In this document: piece by piece, positions 25,146 through 37,827 of the stretch
How positions within the stretch are numbered: the stretch's first letter is position 1
How the letters are laid out: every line of letters starts with the position of its first letter
Translations under genes and position numbers: made by a program
Notes under the pieces: generated by a model
Database searches by the model: none
Told to the model about the DNA's origin: nothing
Seen by the model: the letters and a program-made list of their open reading frames with translations, nothing else
Assembly (NCBI RefSeq): GCF_026151205.1
Contig: NC_087072.1
Coordinates: 22,399,603 to 22,463,602 of the forward strand
Reading direction: 5' to 3'
DNA: 64,000 nucleotides
DNA from: Bolinopsis microptera
Lineage: Eukaryota > Ctenophora > Tentaculata > Lobata > Bolinopsidae

Positions 25146-25624
25146 CTGTTTGACATTTTTCCTACAACTTGTTAGTGAACATCTGGTTAGGAAGTGTTCT
25201 GTAGTTTCTGCTTCCATTTGTTGCAGATGTTGGACGGTTCATTACCTATCTTGTTTTTGAGGTAGTTAAGATAACTGTATCCTGTCTATACTAGAGATGA
25301 GTTAGAATTCTAGTGTCATCTTTGTATTCTATAATTTTAAAATTTCTCTTTAAAACTAAATAGTTTTCCTATTTGTTAATCATTTGTAATTATTTAGGCT
25401 ACCGATGTTATCTTCTTCAAACTGCTCAAACAGTAGCATCAGAAAATTAAGAAAACTTTGTTCTTGAATTTGAAAAAGTTTTAAATGAAAAAGCTGAGTG
25501 TACATTGTATAATATAGTACTCTACTTTACTTTATAATAAGTGTTGATATGAAATCAAATAGCCCTTTGTCTACACTGATTTATAGCAAACCTATGATCA
25601 CTGTAACTCTTAGTTTTGTAGGTC

Positions 25625-26539
25625 ATGTCGTACATTCCAACAGCAGTTAATCTCATAGCAGGATCTGGGACAGTTTTGGCTGCAGCTGGTCCAGAAGTAG
25701 CAGCAGCAGGGACAATGTTTGCTGCAGCTGGAGCAGAAGGAATTGTAGCAGTAACAGCTGCAATAGCACAATCTAGTAGTGTACTTGGAGCAGCTAGTGC
25801 TGGGCTTGGCGCAGTTGGTGCTGGTAATATTACCACTGGGGCAGGAGCTGTGGCTACAACCTACAGTGTTGGAGCTGCGGCAATGTATGGAACACTACGA
25901 TGTCAGGACCGGAATGCAGACCTCATTGGACCGGATGATAGACCTCTATTAGTGGACGAAACTCTCATGAATAGTCTCCAGGGGCAACTTTATGAATTCA
26001 CACACAAGGCTATCTGGGGATGTTGGCTACTATTACCAGCCGGAGGACACACTGCTAGAGATGTGGTTAATAATGTTGTGACCCTGCCACCTACTGAGCA
26101 CTGGGCTTTTGTAGCCAGGGCTGAATGCAGGTTAATAAATCCTCCTCAGGTAGCATACTTCATTGCTCAGTTTGGTAACGGGGATTTCATTCCACCAAGA
26201 GAGGAGGCAGAACAAAATGGACATAATGCAGTACACTTTTCAGCTCTTCTTCAAGAGAAAGATAAGGCTCACGCTGCTCTTTGCATAGTTCAAGGTCCCT
26301 CTAGCCCTGATGTTTGGATTCACAATCCAGAGCTACGTCCGAAGAGATATGTGTACAAAGATAACCTGTTGTGCAGCCCAGGATTTATAGCAGAAGAGTG
26401 GGTACCTATGAATAGACCGATAAGGCTACGAGAGCTAAACGATCGTATATTCAACACCAGATGCACAGGGAGAAACTATGATGCTATCAACAACAACTGT
26501 CAAAATTTTTCAGTGGCTCTTTTCGACGACCTCTAACGT
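25625..26539 (+). CDS. Gly/Ala-rich hydrophobic N-terminus plus NCxxF permuted papain-like protein
   Basis: An uninterrupted 303-residue frame with an ATG three bases after a TTTTGTAG|GTC acceptor-like site, so a 5' exon may exist. Residues 8-90 are almost entirely Ala, Gly, Val, Ile and Thr with repeated small-xxx-small spacing (glycine-zipper-like), suited to membrane association. Residues 120-303 form a mixed domain with H159-W160 in TEHWAFVARAE and, near the end, N291-C292-Q-N-F. A His before a C-terminal NCxxF motif is the arrangement of circularly permuted papain-like proteins (LRAT, PPPDE/DeSI and relatives). I infer membership of that broad fold, not a substrate. It sits alone between retroelement debris and a repeat-rich intergenic region. 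It could be a transferred, retrocopied or lineage-specific gene. Codon use looks ordinary and the frame has no lesions. Confidence 0.72.
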
Positions 26540-28619
26540 AAACTCTCCAATCTTGAACTATTTAGATTTACAACTTCTTAAGCTAATTAGATTATAGACG
26601 TGTTTTATAAAAAATATAGGAGACCTTTATTGGACAAATTCACAGCTTATTAGTTTCAGTGCATGTCGTTTCTATGAATGTTATGTATATTATAATATGT
26701 TATATAATAGAAATATTGATATGTCTTGCCGAATTTTAATTAAAGATATTCTAACTAAATTTTAGATGGGGTGAAATCTTTCATTTTCGTAATATTTACG
26801 TGATTTATTTTAAGTTAATGTAAACAAATCTGATGATTTGTTCTGTATCTTGCATGTTTTACAGAATCATTAAACATTTGGTAAACGAGAATTACGTAAA
26901 CTATGATAAAATTGATATGAAGCTATGGCCCACATACCACATTTATCGTCACTCAATGCACTGCTTGATCACTTTTATCTTATTTAACACTAATCTATTA
27001 ATTTAACTTCTTAATTTCAGTCTGTGTAGTGTGTAATAACTGTTCTTAACATTTATTACGAACAATAAGATAATACAGTGTATTGATATCATCATTCAAG
27101 AAGCATGCTATCAAGATTCAAGTCATCAGCTCTATTATCTTAACCTTTATTATTTCAGTAAAATGTGACAAAATTTTAACACTGTACAATGTTTTTAGAA
27201 AGAAAGTCTTATTTCACAAATCTCAGTAATTTTTATTCAGTAATTACTGCTTATATTACCATCATCCTCCACTATACACTCTGATTTCTCCGGCATCCTC
27301 CCCTAGGACTGCCATACTCCAGGCAAAGCATCCACATGCTATCCTCTCGTGGGCCACCCAGGCCCAGCCTCTCCCAAAAAAAAATGCTCATCTTATTCAA
27401 CCCAGAGAAAGTTCTACTAAAATCCTATAAATATATCTTTATATTTCATTCACTTCCTTCTAATGTTGATCGTTGACTAGAATGTGCCCGTGATGTGAGC
27501 ACCTAGATTTCTCTGTAACGCAAGCTCTAAAGCCTTGCAACTGTAAAGTCTGAAAAGTGTTCTCAATAGAGAGTTGTGGATTGTTGGAAAACATGTCCAC
27601 GTACCAACTGTCACAATTCACAGTTAATGACAGCGGCCCAGCACGGCTATCCTGTGTTTACCTCTGTGAAGCAATAATTTGAGGCTGTGCTAGTTGGGAC
27701 TGATTAGAGGTGGTCTCTCTGGGGGTCCCCCGGATTTCATTCAGTTGATATTATTCCGATATTCATACTCTGTATTTCAATGACGAGTAAGGGGTATGGT
27801 GTGATACTTATTGAATGATAGGTACAAAGTAGCCTGATACTCGTACACAAGGTATAATCGAATTCCAGACATGCTTGTGTCTTGGTGCAGGTGGCTGCTT
27901 CACGTCTCACTTCTATGAATGTCAACTACATTCTTCCTCTCTAGACTCTATTGAACATGTCACCTCGGTAGTTGCTATGAAATATACACGTTATTCAGCC
28001 TAATTGATTTTCCTCCTTTATTCCTCTGTCTCACCAGGTCATGGTCCTCACGTTGCCTCTTATCCCCCTAACATTGCATCATTTTGTTGCTCAATACTTC
28101 TGAAGGTATCATTGACACCCTGCTCTCTTTTGTCGCGGTATTTTAATATGCTTCTTCGTTGTGTGAAGAATGTTAGCATCAAATTTAGATGTGCTGCAGA
28201 TTGTCATTTAGCACATGTCAAGTCTGAAGATCTTTACTTATTAGTGATAAAACACCGCTTTATTCAAAGTTCATCACTCTTTATCAATAGTACATCACGA
28301 CGACATGCCGCATTATTCAATTCGTCAATCCATGGCAATCTGCTGTAGCAACCGTTAATTCAAACCTTGAAATAAGATACGATGAAACTCCAACATTAAT
28401 TAGATTTAAATTTAACGGCCGAATGTTCTCCACTGTGCTGTGTAGTCGCCCTCATTTGATTGCGCTGGTTTGTAATGGTATCACGGGTTACACCAAGTCA
28501 TGTGCTGCTGCCTCTTTACTTTCTGCTCACATTGTATCATCAAGGGAGTTTGTAAATATTCAATATTGGATGTTGCATTGGAATTAGGAAAGCCGCCATA
28601 CCCTCGCTTTAAAGCTTTT
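26540..28619. other. Intergenic AT-rich DNA
   Basis: No exon, RNA gene or element recognised. A frame at 28004-28348 lacks domains and start or splice context. The tail of the gene ending at 26539 has AATTAAA (26738) as a possible polyadenylation signal. Confidence 0.4.
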
Positions 28620-28620
28620 G

Positions 28621-28815
28621 TTTAACAGTTTTGTAACAGTTTTGTAACAGTTTTGTAACAGTTTTGTAACAGTTTTGTAACAGTTTTGTAACAGTCGTAA
28701 AAAACATGTAAATCGTAATCCATGTTTGTTTTGTTGAGACCCAGGTTAACTTGCTACATTACCTTGCTACATTAACTTGCTACATTAACTTGCTACATTA
28801 CCTTGCTACATTATC
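28621..28815. repeat. Two short tandem arrays
   Basis: Six copies of an 11-bp TTTTGTAACAG unit (28624-28694) are followed by five copies of a 13-bp unit containing CTTGCTACATTA (28750-28812). Confidence 0.9.
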
Positions 28816-29244
28816 ATTCTCATGACAGCTGCAGTTCTCCTTGACGTTGTTGACACTTCAAATCAGTTTAACCTTACAGTGTTTCTAAATGTAAGGTTTA
28901 CTTTGCAACACTTTGTTCCTTCTCTCCTCTTTAAAATAACTCTCGACTGCTCCAAGTTTACCACCTTCAACTAGAACTACTTACAATTGTATCTCTATGA
29001 ACCTGCTAATGGTGCACATGAAGGGTGTGCTGCTCTCTCTCTCTGCAGAGACTAATGTACTGGATACACATGACGTAGTAGCTCAGTGGTTTATATCCCC
29101 TCCCTCTGTATTGTAGTAGAGTTGTAGAGTTTTAGAGTTGTAGACTACTTCTAGGTGTTGTCAGCTCCTCCCTCCCTCCCTCTGGAGCCGTCTACCATCT
29201 ACCTTGTTATCATCACTGTCGCACCGTTCTTAGTACCGTTCAGA

Positions 29245-29795
29245 TTCACTCATACATTAATACAGTGTACTGAGTACTCACTCATACATTAATACAGTGT
29301 ACTGAGTACTCACACATACATTAATACAGTGTACTAAGTACTCACACTCACACATACATTAATACAGTGTACTGAGTACTTACACTCACACATACATTAA
29401 TACAGTGTACTGAGTACTCACACTCACACATTCATTAATACAGTGTGCTGAGTACTCACACTCACACCTACATTAATACAGTGTACTGAGTACTAACACT
29501 CACACATACATTAATACAGTGTGCTGAGTACTCACACTCACACCTACATTAATACAGTGTACTGAGTACTCACTCATACATTAATACAGTGTACTGAGTA
29601 CTCACACTCACACATACATTAATACAGTGTATAACTGAGTACTCACTCATACATTAATACAGTGTACTGAGTACTCACTCATACATCAATACAGTGTACT
29701 GAGTACTCACTCATACATCAATACAGTGTACTGAGTACTCACACTCACACATACATTAATACAGTGTACTGAGTACTCACACTCACACATACACC
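29245..29795. repeat. Minisatellite with ~32- and ~40-bp units
   Basis: About 14 copies of a unit containing ACATTAATACAGTGTACTGA. Longer units differ from shorter ones by an extra CACACTCA, so two unit lengths alternate. Confidence 0.92.
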
Positions 29796-31586
29796 TGCGC
29801 TAACAACAGGTTGCAGTACACTATACCTACTGAGGAGTTTTAAACTCTTAAAACTGCAGCGCCTACTCTTGCATAGAAAGAGTTGGCGCTAATCTTGACA
29901 GGCTTAGGTTTGTGGACATTGTCTCGTTTTAGGTTTACAGCTGTTTCTTGTGAGGCTACCTTACCTCGTGTACATTTACGAGTTTTCCATCTGCATGTTA
30001 ATTGTTATGAAAACTTATAGTTTACGTTTTCTTGTAAACGATGTTGCCGTACTATATTTTTGTATAGCACTAGCAAATTGCAATTAGACCATTCAATTTT
30101 ATATTTAATTTCACCGGGTATAATGAAATGAAGTCACCGACTTTTTAATCGCCATTTAATTTTCACTGTTCACTTTGTGATCAGAGAACATTCTAGCACA
30201 GCGTGTATTGCACGTGGCGCAGTGTAAGGTACTCGTGGCGCGGTGTAAGTTACACGTGCAGACTGGAGCATCACACTTTACACGTGGAGACATCACACTT
30301 ATATATTATAATAAGTAATTAAACTGTACATTAGTCCATTGTTTTTACTTATTATCATCTCTCCTTCTTGGCTCCGTGTTATTGTGCTTCGTGTTGCATG
30401 TGTAGGTTGTAGTACTGAGGGCTAGGTAGGCTTCTCTTTGTGTCAAACTCTAATTATCAATCAACCGTGTTACTTAATAGTTACTAGTTACTTAATAAAG
30501 GCTTATTTTTACTGCTTTATGGTAGTGGTATTTGTTCTGCAGTGGTATTTGTTCTGCAAATTATCATCGCCATGATAATTTGTATGACAAGAGCATCGGT
30601 GCTGAATTTCGTTAAATTTCGCTAAATTTGTCTGGACATTGCCCCTAGAACGGCCCAGAACGACAGTATTTTGTTGATGTCGGCGTTCGCTTTCTCACCA
30701 ACCGTAAATAATTTGGGTTAATTCATACTGTTTCGCTTTGCTTCGGCCTCGTTTGGCATCCTAAATATTTATTTTCTGCTTTCGACTTTCCCATTATTAT
30801 CAAATATCAGAAATGTGTGCCCTTTTTATATAATAACCAGAATATTTGTCGTGTTTTTGTACGAATTTCATCTCTCGAGAGGTGGTTAAAACAATAAAAC
30901 ACCTACTCTGTGTGTAACTCGAGACGAGGCTTATTTAAACACATATAATATTACTGATTCAACTTGGCTGAAAGAAGGGCTAATCACAGCGGGCAAGTCA
31001 CACAGCTCTCCGCCAGCTTCCCTGGCAATCGATCCTGTGGTGTCAGGTCATGTCTCCAACTCCTCTAAAGTTACGTACTATTGCTGGTTTCTCTTTTTCT
31101 AGGGTAGCTGTTTGAGAATATTCTACAAAACATGGTGTATATTAGCTAGTGATTAGTACTTGTAGTGCTTCTGTTATCAGCCTTTCTGTATTTTTATGGA
31201 AACATCACCACGATTCCGCGTCTATTTATTACTAAGCACTTAACTTTAACACCGTAAACGTTACCAGTTGCCCCTCCCTAGACGGAAATTAAATTGTTGG
31301 CTGGAGTTAGTGAGGTTCCGCTTTAGTGCAGGGCGATGTGGGGTGTTGTGTTTACATTCGCATCTTCACCTACTCTACCGTACTTGCCCGAGTTCAGTTG
31401 ACGTGAGTTTTTCTCTGACCTACACACTCTGACCTACACACTGAACTTGTCTTTGCAAATTTCATTATGTTCTGGTTGGCCTTTGCTTTTTTGACGTTGA
31501 TGCGTCATGGCTTGTTGACATCTGGGGGTTATTCCGAGTAAGCTTGCTTGGCATAGCAATCTGGCTTTTTCATCCGGTATCTGGTC
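29796..31586. other. Intergenic DNA without recognised genes
   Basis: Nothing convincing on either strand. Short duplications (GTGGTATTTGTTCTGCA at about 30525) are the only structure seen. Confidence 0.4.
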
Positions 31587-31800
31587 AAAGTTGTGATGCT
31601 TGTGATGCTTGTGATGCTTGTGATGCTTGTGATGCTTGTGATGCTTGTACATGTGATGTTGTAGCGCTGCATTTAATTATTATCCCTCCTTGAGGTCACA
31701 CTTCAGACATGCGGAGATTCCCGAATAGTCGGGACAGCACTGAATCACACTTCAGACATGTGGAGATTCCCGAATAGTCGGGACAGCACTGAATCACAGA
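31587..31800. repeat. 9-bp array and a 57-bp tandem duplication
   Basis: Seven copies of GTGATGCTT (31592-31648) are followed by a block containing GGAGATTCCCGAATAGTCGG present twice (31698-31797). Confidence 0.9.
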
Positions 31801-34617
31801 GCGTCGGATGAACGTCAAATACCGATCATTCCTGAACGGCCGGTAAAGATTAACGGCCCTGAACCCTGATTAGTGAACACGATTCCCTCAATCCGCTGGA
31901 CGATTTGTATTCATTATATAAGACACCATGTATATTAGATCAGAAATCAATATCTCCAATGTTCAAGAGAGATCAATGGAGCTCAGGTTGTGAGATAATC
32001 CAGTAAATGGATTTGGGTACGATATGGTCTGTTAGATATTGCTATGGACTGTTTGGTATAGATACACGTGTACTACACAGTTTTGTAATCACATCTCCCC
32101 ATCACCCGTGACCCGCCAGTCCTCAGTTTATATTTTAGGAACTTTTATGTTTCACGTTTGTGTTTGTCTGTGTCCCCGCCTGTTTAATATGGTCACGTTA
32201 ATTGTTGCGTTTTATAACTTTGTACTTTCTTTCTACCAGTCTTTGAAGTGTTTGAAAATGAGTGGAGGCTGTGTATTTCTAGCTAATTTAATTAGGTGGA
32301 CGGCTATTAGCTGTCATATTCTCAGACTACTCCAGACCTAAACCATCATACGCACCGTCAATAATATTGATTACAGTAGATAAATGTAGCCAATACGTAT
32401 AATGTATGTATTGTCACCATCCCGCCAGTGTCCCACTCTCTGATTCACTAATCACTCACCTCACAAATACCTTCTAACAATTACCAGAGATCCGATTCTT
32501 CATTTCTTCCTTTATATGGGACGTTTACTTGTCTTCACGCAGTAAATCTACCCCGATGAGTCGGCTGATTATGTATATTCGATGAGTCATGAGTGGGTCC
32601 GGACCTCGCGAAATTACCATATTATACCCGAGTTATGTGGCAAAGATTGTGGTGACAACACAAATCTGTTTACCTTTTGTTGGACAACAAACAGAGTGTT
32701 CCAGCCGCTATAGCAACCGTCCTACGTCAATACTAACCATGTATTCTGTAATGTAGAACTAATTCCGATACAAACAAGTCTCAGTTTGTCATCTCTCCTT
32801 GAAATTGTATCCCCTTATTTTATTCCGTGTTTCTCTTTACCCCACAGTCCTCTCTGATTCTCGCATTGTGGGGGGGGGGGGGGGGGGGGGGGGCGGTCAT
32901 GTGTGACCTCTAATTCCATCACACGCCCTCTTGTGTCTTGTTACTTGTAGTGTGTGACCTCTAATTCCATCACACGCCCTCTTGTGTCTTGTTACTCGTA
33001 GTTAACACTCCATTTTCTATCCACTTTCTCCTCCTGGTGCGTTACTTTTATCTTGGGGACTGGCTGGCCGCTGGTACCTTTCTACGCTTATTTCTGCCCC
33101 TTCCCTCTTTATTATATGACCTAGTTCGTGTAACTTATTACCCCTCTTTCTAGTAGTATTAATTATTACCCCTCTTTCTGACATCCAGAAACACGGCAGT
33201 CTGGCAGTCTGCCAGAAACACAGCAGTCTGGCAGTCTCCCAGAAACACGGCAGTCTGGCAGTCTGCCAGAAACACGGCAGTCTGAATCCGAGGATGCGGA
33301 ATTTATAGGGGAATTTATGGGAGGAAATTTAAAACTTTCCGGATGTTTGTCCTCGTAAGATCTATAGCTACTAATCCTAATTACCCCTCGTTATATATAT
33401 TACTGGTTCCCCTGCAACTTATTAATTCTTCCAAGTACCTCATCTCATGTACTTGTTATGAAAGAACACCTGGATTCACTTGTAGTTTCTCTAGAAATAC
33501 TCAATACATTAAAACTGCTAGTTGAGTCTCTTTTCAATTCAGCTTCTGCAACACTTTGCTGCTACTTTTCTGCTACTTTGGTCGTGAGATAATGTGAACT
33601 AGCAGTTAGCTCACATACATCAGACATGTCTCTGATATCTTTAAACAATGCTAAGATAGGTCTTAACAATGAAAATCCTGTTTCTTTCCATCTCATCCTC
33701 TAATTTCTAAACCGTGATCAGCAGTGTAATTGTCCAAACCCTCCCGGCTCACTCATTAATCTGAAGCCTATGAATACAGACAAAAATCACGCCTATTAAC
33801 AGTCTGCATGAAAATGATTTGAGGAGAGTAAATTCGGTTTAGTTTGAGCTGGTTGCTGGCTGATTACGGCGGAAATATTGAATATTGTGTCACGCCTCTT
33901 TGAGGCTAATTATAGTAATTAGCGATCTGAATATTTCCATTGTTCAGCTAAATATTCGATTGTTCCTTCCTTCGCAAAACTAATTATGTGTTTTTAGAAC
34001 TCTAGTTACTAATACTATCGTTTTTCTCTCTGCAGATCCTAAATTTGTTAGTCATATAATCATGTCATTTTGTCGACATCAAATTAGCAATGACTCGCTA
34101 ATTAATTGTCTGTACGGCTATTTTCCCTCGCACACGACTAATTGTAGAGTCAGTTCGCACAACTTGACCAATTACCTCTTAAATTGTTCTGCCAAATTTT
34201 CCTTAATTAAATTTTGGTTACTGCATGAGCACACACCATTAGCTGCTTGTTCTGATATTATAATGTAAGTTTTTAGTTTAAGTTTAAGTTTATCGTCAAG
34301 CTTCACCTGTTCGGATGTGGTCGCGTACCTTATTATCAAGTTTACCCTTTCTTTGGGGGGCCATTATAATTGTTTTCAGCTTATTATGTAATTGTAAATG
34401 TTTATAAAAATGCTATTATAATTGTTAATGTTTCATCGCCTGAGCTGTCCAGTGTCCTGAGACTTTTCTCTTTATTTAAAAATATACCAACGGAGACACG
34501 GCGAGTAAATGAATATATTATGGATGGGTGTAGATAAATGGGCTGGACATTAGTAACAGTAATGCGGACTATAATGACTAATAGAATAAATATATTTGTT
34601 AATACCACATTACATTC
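31801..34617. other. Intergenic DNA with G-run and short duplications
   Basis: Contains a run of about 24 G (32870-32893, then CGG). A ~60-bp block is duplicated (about 32900-33000, with GACCTCTAATTCCATCACAC). A CAGAAACACGGCAGTCTGGC array lies at 33185-33285. Frames 32039-32341 and 34062-34268 have no recognisable domain. Confidence 0.5.
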
Positions 34618-35182
34618 CCGGCGAGCCTCTCCCTCGCTCTCCTTCTCTCCTTCCCTCCTTCTCTCCTTCTCTCCTTCTCTCCTTCTCTCTCCTTCTCTTC
34701 TTCTCTCCTTCTCTCTCCTTCTCTCCTTCTCTCTCCTTCCCTCCTTCTCTCTCTTTCTCTTCTTCTCTCCTTCTCTCTCCTTCTCTCCTTCTCTCTCCTT
34801 CTCTCCTTCTCTCTCCTTCTCTTCTTCTCTCCTTCTCTCCTTCTCTCTCCTTCTCTCTCCTTCTCTCTCCTTCTCTCTCCTTCTTTCCTTCTCTCTCCTT
34901 CTCTCCTTCTCTCTCCTTCTCTCTCCTTCTCTCCTTCTCTCTCCTTCTCTCTCCTTCTCTCCTTCTCTCTCCTTTTCTTCTTCTCTCCTTCTCTCTTTCT
35001 CTCTCCTTCTCTCCTTCTCTCTCTTTCTCTCTCCTTCTCTTCTTCTCTCCTTCTCTCTCCTTCTTTCCTTCTCTCTCCTTCTCTCTCCTTCTCTCTCCCT
35101 CGCTCTCCTTCTCTCTCCTTCTCTCCCTCGCTCTCCTTCTCTCCTTCTCTCTCCCTCGCTCTCCTTCTCTCATTCTCTCTCG
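34618..35182. repeat. 565-bp polypyrimidine (CTCTCCTT-type) tract
   Basis: Almost pure C/T on the plus strand, built from CTCTCCTT and CTCTCTCCTT words. Long frames on both strands (Ser/Leu/Pro or Arg/Glu polymers) follow from the repeat. Confidence 0.98.
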
Positions 35183-35928
35183 AGTATAGAATTACTGAAG
35201 GTGACAAGTTGTCCTACGTTTCTTTGTGTGTTGTGTGTTGTGAAGTTTTTATCCATTCTCCAGGACGTGGTGTTGAAAATTAGCGTACTTTGGCACGAGT
35301 TTTAGTGAGGTCTCTAAGTGTCTTATACGGTACAGTGGGAATATGTTATGTTGTGTGGTCGCCACTTCTATCATATATTATCGTGTACTGTTATTGTATT
35401 GTAGTTGTACTTCTCTACTTTACTCGGTTATTAAAGGTATTTTGTTTGTAGTTTCTTATCAGAGGGAGAGAATGAACTCGAGTACAACAAATTATGCAAA
35501 GTGATAATATTACAAGTAATATTTAATTTAAAATAATAATATAGGATATACAGATAATGTTTGTTACACTGAGGAACCGTGTGCTAGAGAGCGGGCACGT
35601 GTATATGTAATGAGACATGATAGGAAGAATTAAAATTTGTTGACAGCAGCCGTCATTTTAAAGTTTGGATTGCGGTTTAGGTCGAGGCTGTATGACCTTT
35701 TATTTCGAGTTATTGTCGACGTGATATTCTCGCCTTGTTTTATCCTTACTTACTGACACTACTTACTTATGTTTAAACAGGGCAATCAGTGATTTTCTAA
35801 ATTGTTTTCTCCTTTCTTTGTTTCATCATGCCTGAAAATAGCAAGCCAGATATCTTACCATAATGAGGTGTGTAAGGAGTGTAATTATGAAGCCGCTAAT
35901 CAGTCTATAATGCAGAGAGGTAGAGCTC

Positions 35929-36189
35929 TCCTCCTCCTCCTCCTCCTCCTCCTCCTCCTCCTCCTCCTCCTCCTCCTCCTCCTCCTCCTCCTCCTCCTCC
36001 TCCTCCTCCTCCTCCTCCTCCTCCTCCTCCTCCTCCTCCTCCTCCTCCTCCTCCTCCTCCTCCTCCTCCTCCTCCTCCTCCTCCTCCTCCTCCTCCTCCT
36101 ACTCCTCCCCTCCTCCTCCTCCTCCTCCTCCTCCTCCTCCTCCTCCTCCTCCTCCTCCTCCTCCTCCTCCTCCTCCTCCTCCTCCTCCC
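35929..36189. repeat. (CTC)n / (GAG)n trinucleotide tract, ~260 bp
   Basis: About 85 CTC/TCC triplets broken only by one CTA and one extra C near 36100. The encoded poly-Leu/poly-Ser frame is not a credible gene. Confidence 0.98.
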
Positions 36190-36939
36190 CCTTCTCTCTG
36201 GACTCTGAGTACTTGTACTAGGTGGAGACTAGAACACTGGTTACCTTCCAGTCAATCTAGTTAACTTAATCTCCACCTAGTGTGAATTAACATATTTCAC
36301 GACGATGTAATAGGTATTAGGTAATAGGTATTTAGGGTGGGATCACGGAAATAAGTGAGCTAGAATAATCTGTTTTATTGCTGCGAACTGGTGTCGTCTG
36401 GTACCCATGATACAGTTGAAACCAATTTTATTATGTAATAATAAACTTATCTGTTGAAATTTGAGTTACTGTGCTGATAAATGTGTAACAACCTAAAACT
36501 TTTAAAATTATATATTTTAGTCCTGTGAAGTCATGACACTTATTTTTTACAAATTTACCACTCAAATCATATAATCCGGATGTTATACAAACACACAGTG
36601 GTCATTGTCATGACAACATTTCTTTTCTACTATGATGATTGTGATTCTGAGACTCTTCTAGACTCGGCAACAATAGCAGGATTGTAGCTCTGCTCTTGGT
36701 GCTGTACAACTACAAAGATATAAAGATAGTGATTTTATCATATTGTATCCCGGAAATTATCACTTGAAATGATGGCATTATTTTCGAAATACCCTGTATG
36801 ATTTAGTGTTGTCCCGTATGAAGTAATATATTCACTATTCAGGACTCTTCCTTTATCTTTCTAAATGTCATGCTAGTTTCTCAACTCTCTGTCATCTGGA
36901 GCAGTTACTCGGAGTACAGTTACTCGGTCAAACTTCGGA

Positions 36940-37320
36940 AGCTTTTCGAGTTGCTGAGGAGCAATATCGCAGATTCCTGGCTATTCGAGTTGCTGAGGAG
37001 CAATATTCGAGTTGCTGAGAAGCAATATCGCAGATTCCTGGCTATTCGAGTTGCTGAGGAGCAATATCGCAGAGTTGCTGAGGAGCAATATTGGGCAGTA
37101 TCTAGATATATCGCAGATTCCTGGCTTTACGAGTTGCTGAGGAGCAATATTCGAGTTGCTGAGGAGCAATATTCGAGTTGCTGAGGAGCAATATTCGAGT
37201 TGTTGAGGAGCAATGTTCGAGTTGCTGAGGAGCAATATCGCTGAGTTGCTGAGGAGCAATATCGCAGAGTTGCTGAGGAGCAATATCGGGCAGTATCTAG
37301 ATATATCGCAGATTCCTGGC
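36940..37320. repeat. Tandem array of ~21- to 45-bp units
   Basis: Repeats of GAGTTGCTGAGGAGCAATAT occur about 13 times with two tails (TCGCAGATTCCTGGCT or TCGA). Larger blocks ending in AGTATCTAGATATATCGCAG occur twice. Confidence 0.92.
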
Positions 37321-37564
37321 TGTCAAAAGACACTTTTAGTTGTCTGTCAGTTTTCAGATTTCTTCATTACAGCCCTTTGACATTCCTTCGCCGCTGATTT
37401 TCTGCCAGCATTTTTCTGCCAACGTCGCTGAACACCATCACCGAACATTTGATTTAGTTTAAAAGTTTTGGTCTCTAGATGGAACAAACGTTACCTGTTA
37501 TCCTCTGTGCTGAATTAGTTTCTACTTGAGCTTGGTTACAGTTTTCTGATCGCCAATCACATCA

Positions 37565-37722
37565 GACCTAGCCTCCTGACCTAGGCTCCTGACCTAGGCT
37601 CCTGAATTAGGCTCCTGACCTAGGCTCCTGACCTAGGCTCCTGACCTAGGCTCCTGACCTAGGCTCCTGACCTAGGCTCCTGACCTAGGCTCCTGACCTA
37701 GGCTCCTGAATTAGGCTCCTGC
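37565..37722. repeat. 13-bp minisatellite, ~12 copies
   Basis: Units of CTCCTGACCTAGG, with AATT variants at matching positions near both ends. Confidence 0.95.
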
Positions 37723-37827
37723 TGATGTAATAGTTATTTGACTCTAAAGAACACTCTGACAAGATTTAAAAGAGCAACTCATTCGGCTCACATCTTATTT
37801 CTGATCAGTGCTATTTCTCACTGTTAT

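Noticed and set aside
29070-29140. tRNA-like TAGCTCAGTGGTT (A-box)
   Set aside because: No B-box (GGTTCRA) or cloverleaf follows within 80 bases, so neither a tRNA nor a tRNA-derived SINE can be supported.
34538-35305. Long Ser/Leu/Pro and Arg/Glu frames
   Set aside because: These are translations of a polypyrimidine tract, open on both strands.
35802-36221. 139-codon frame with ~65 leucines and a serine run
   Set aside because: Entirely due to the CTC repeat, with no signal-peptide-like or other domain around it.
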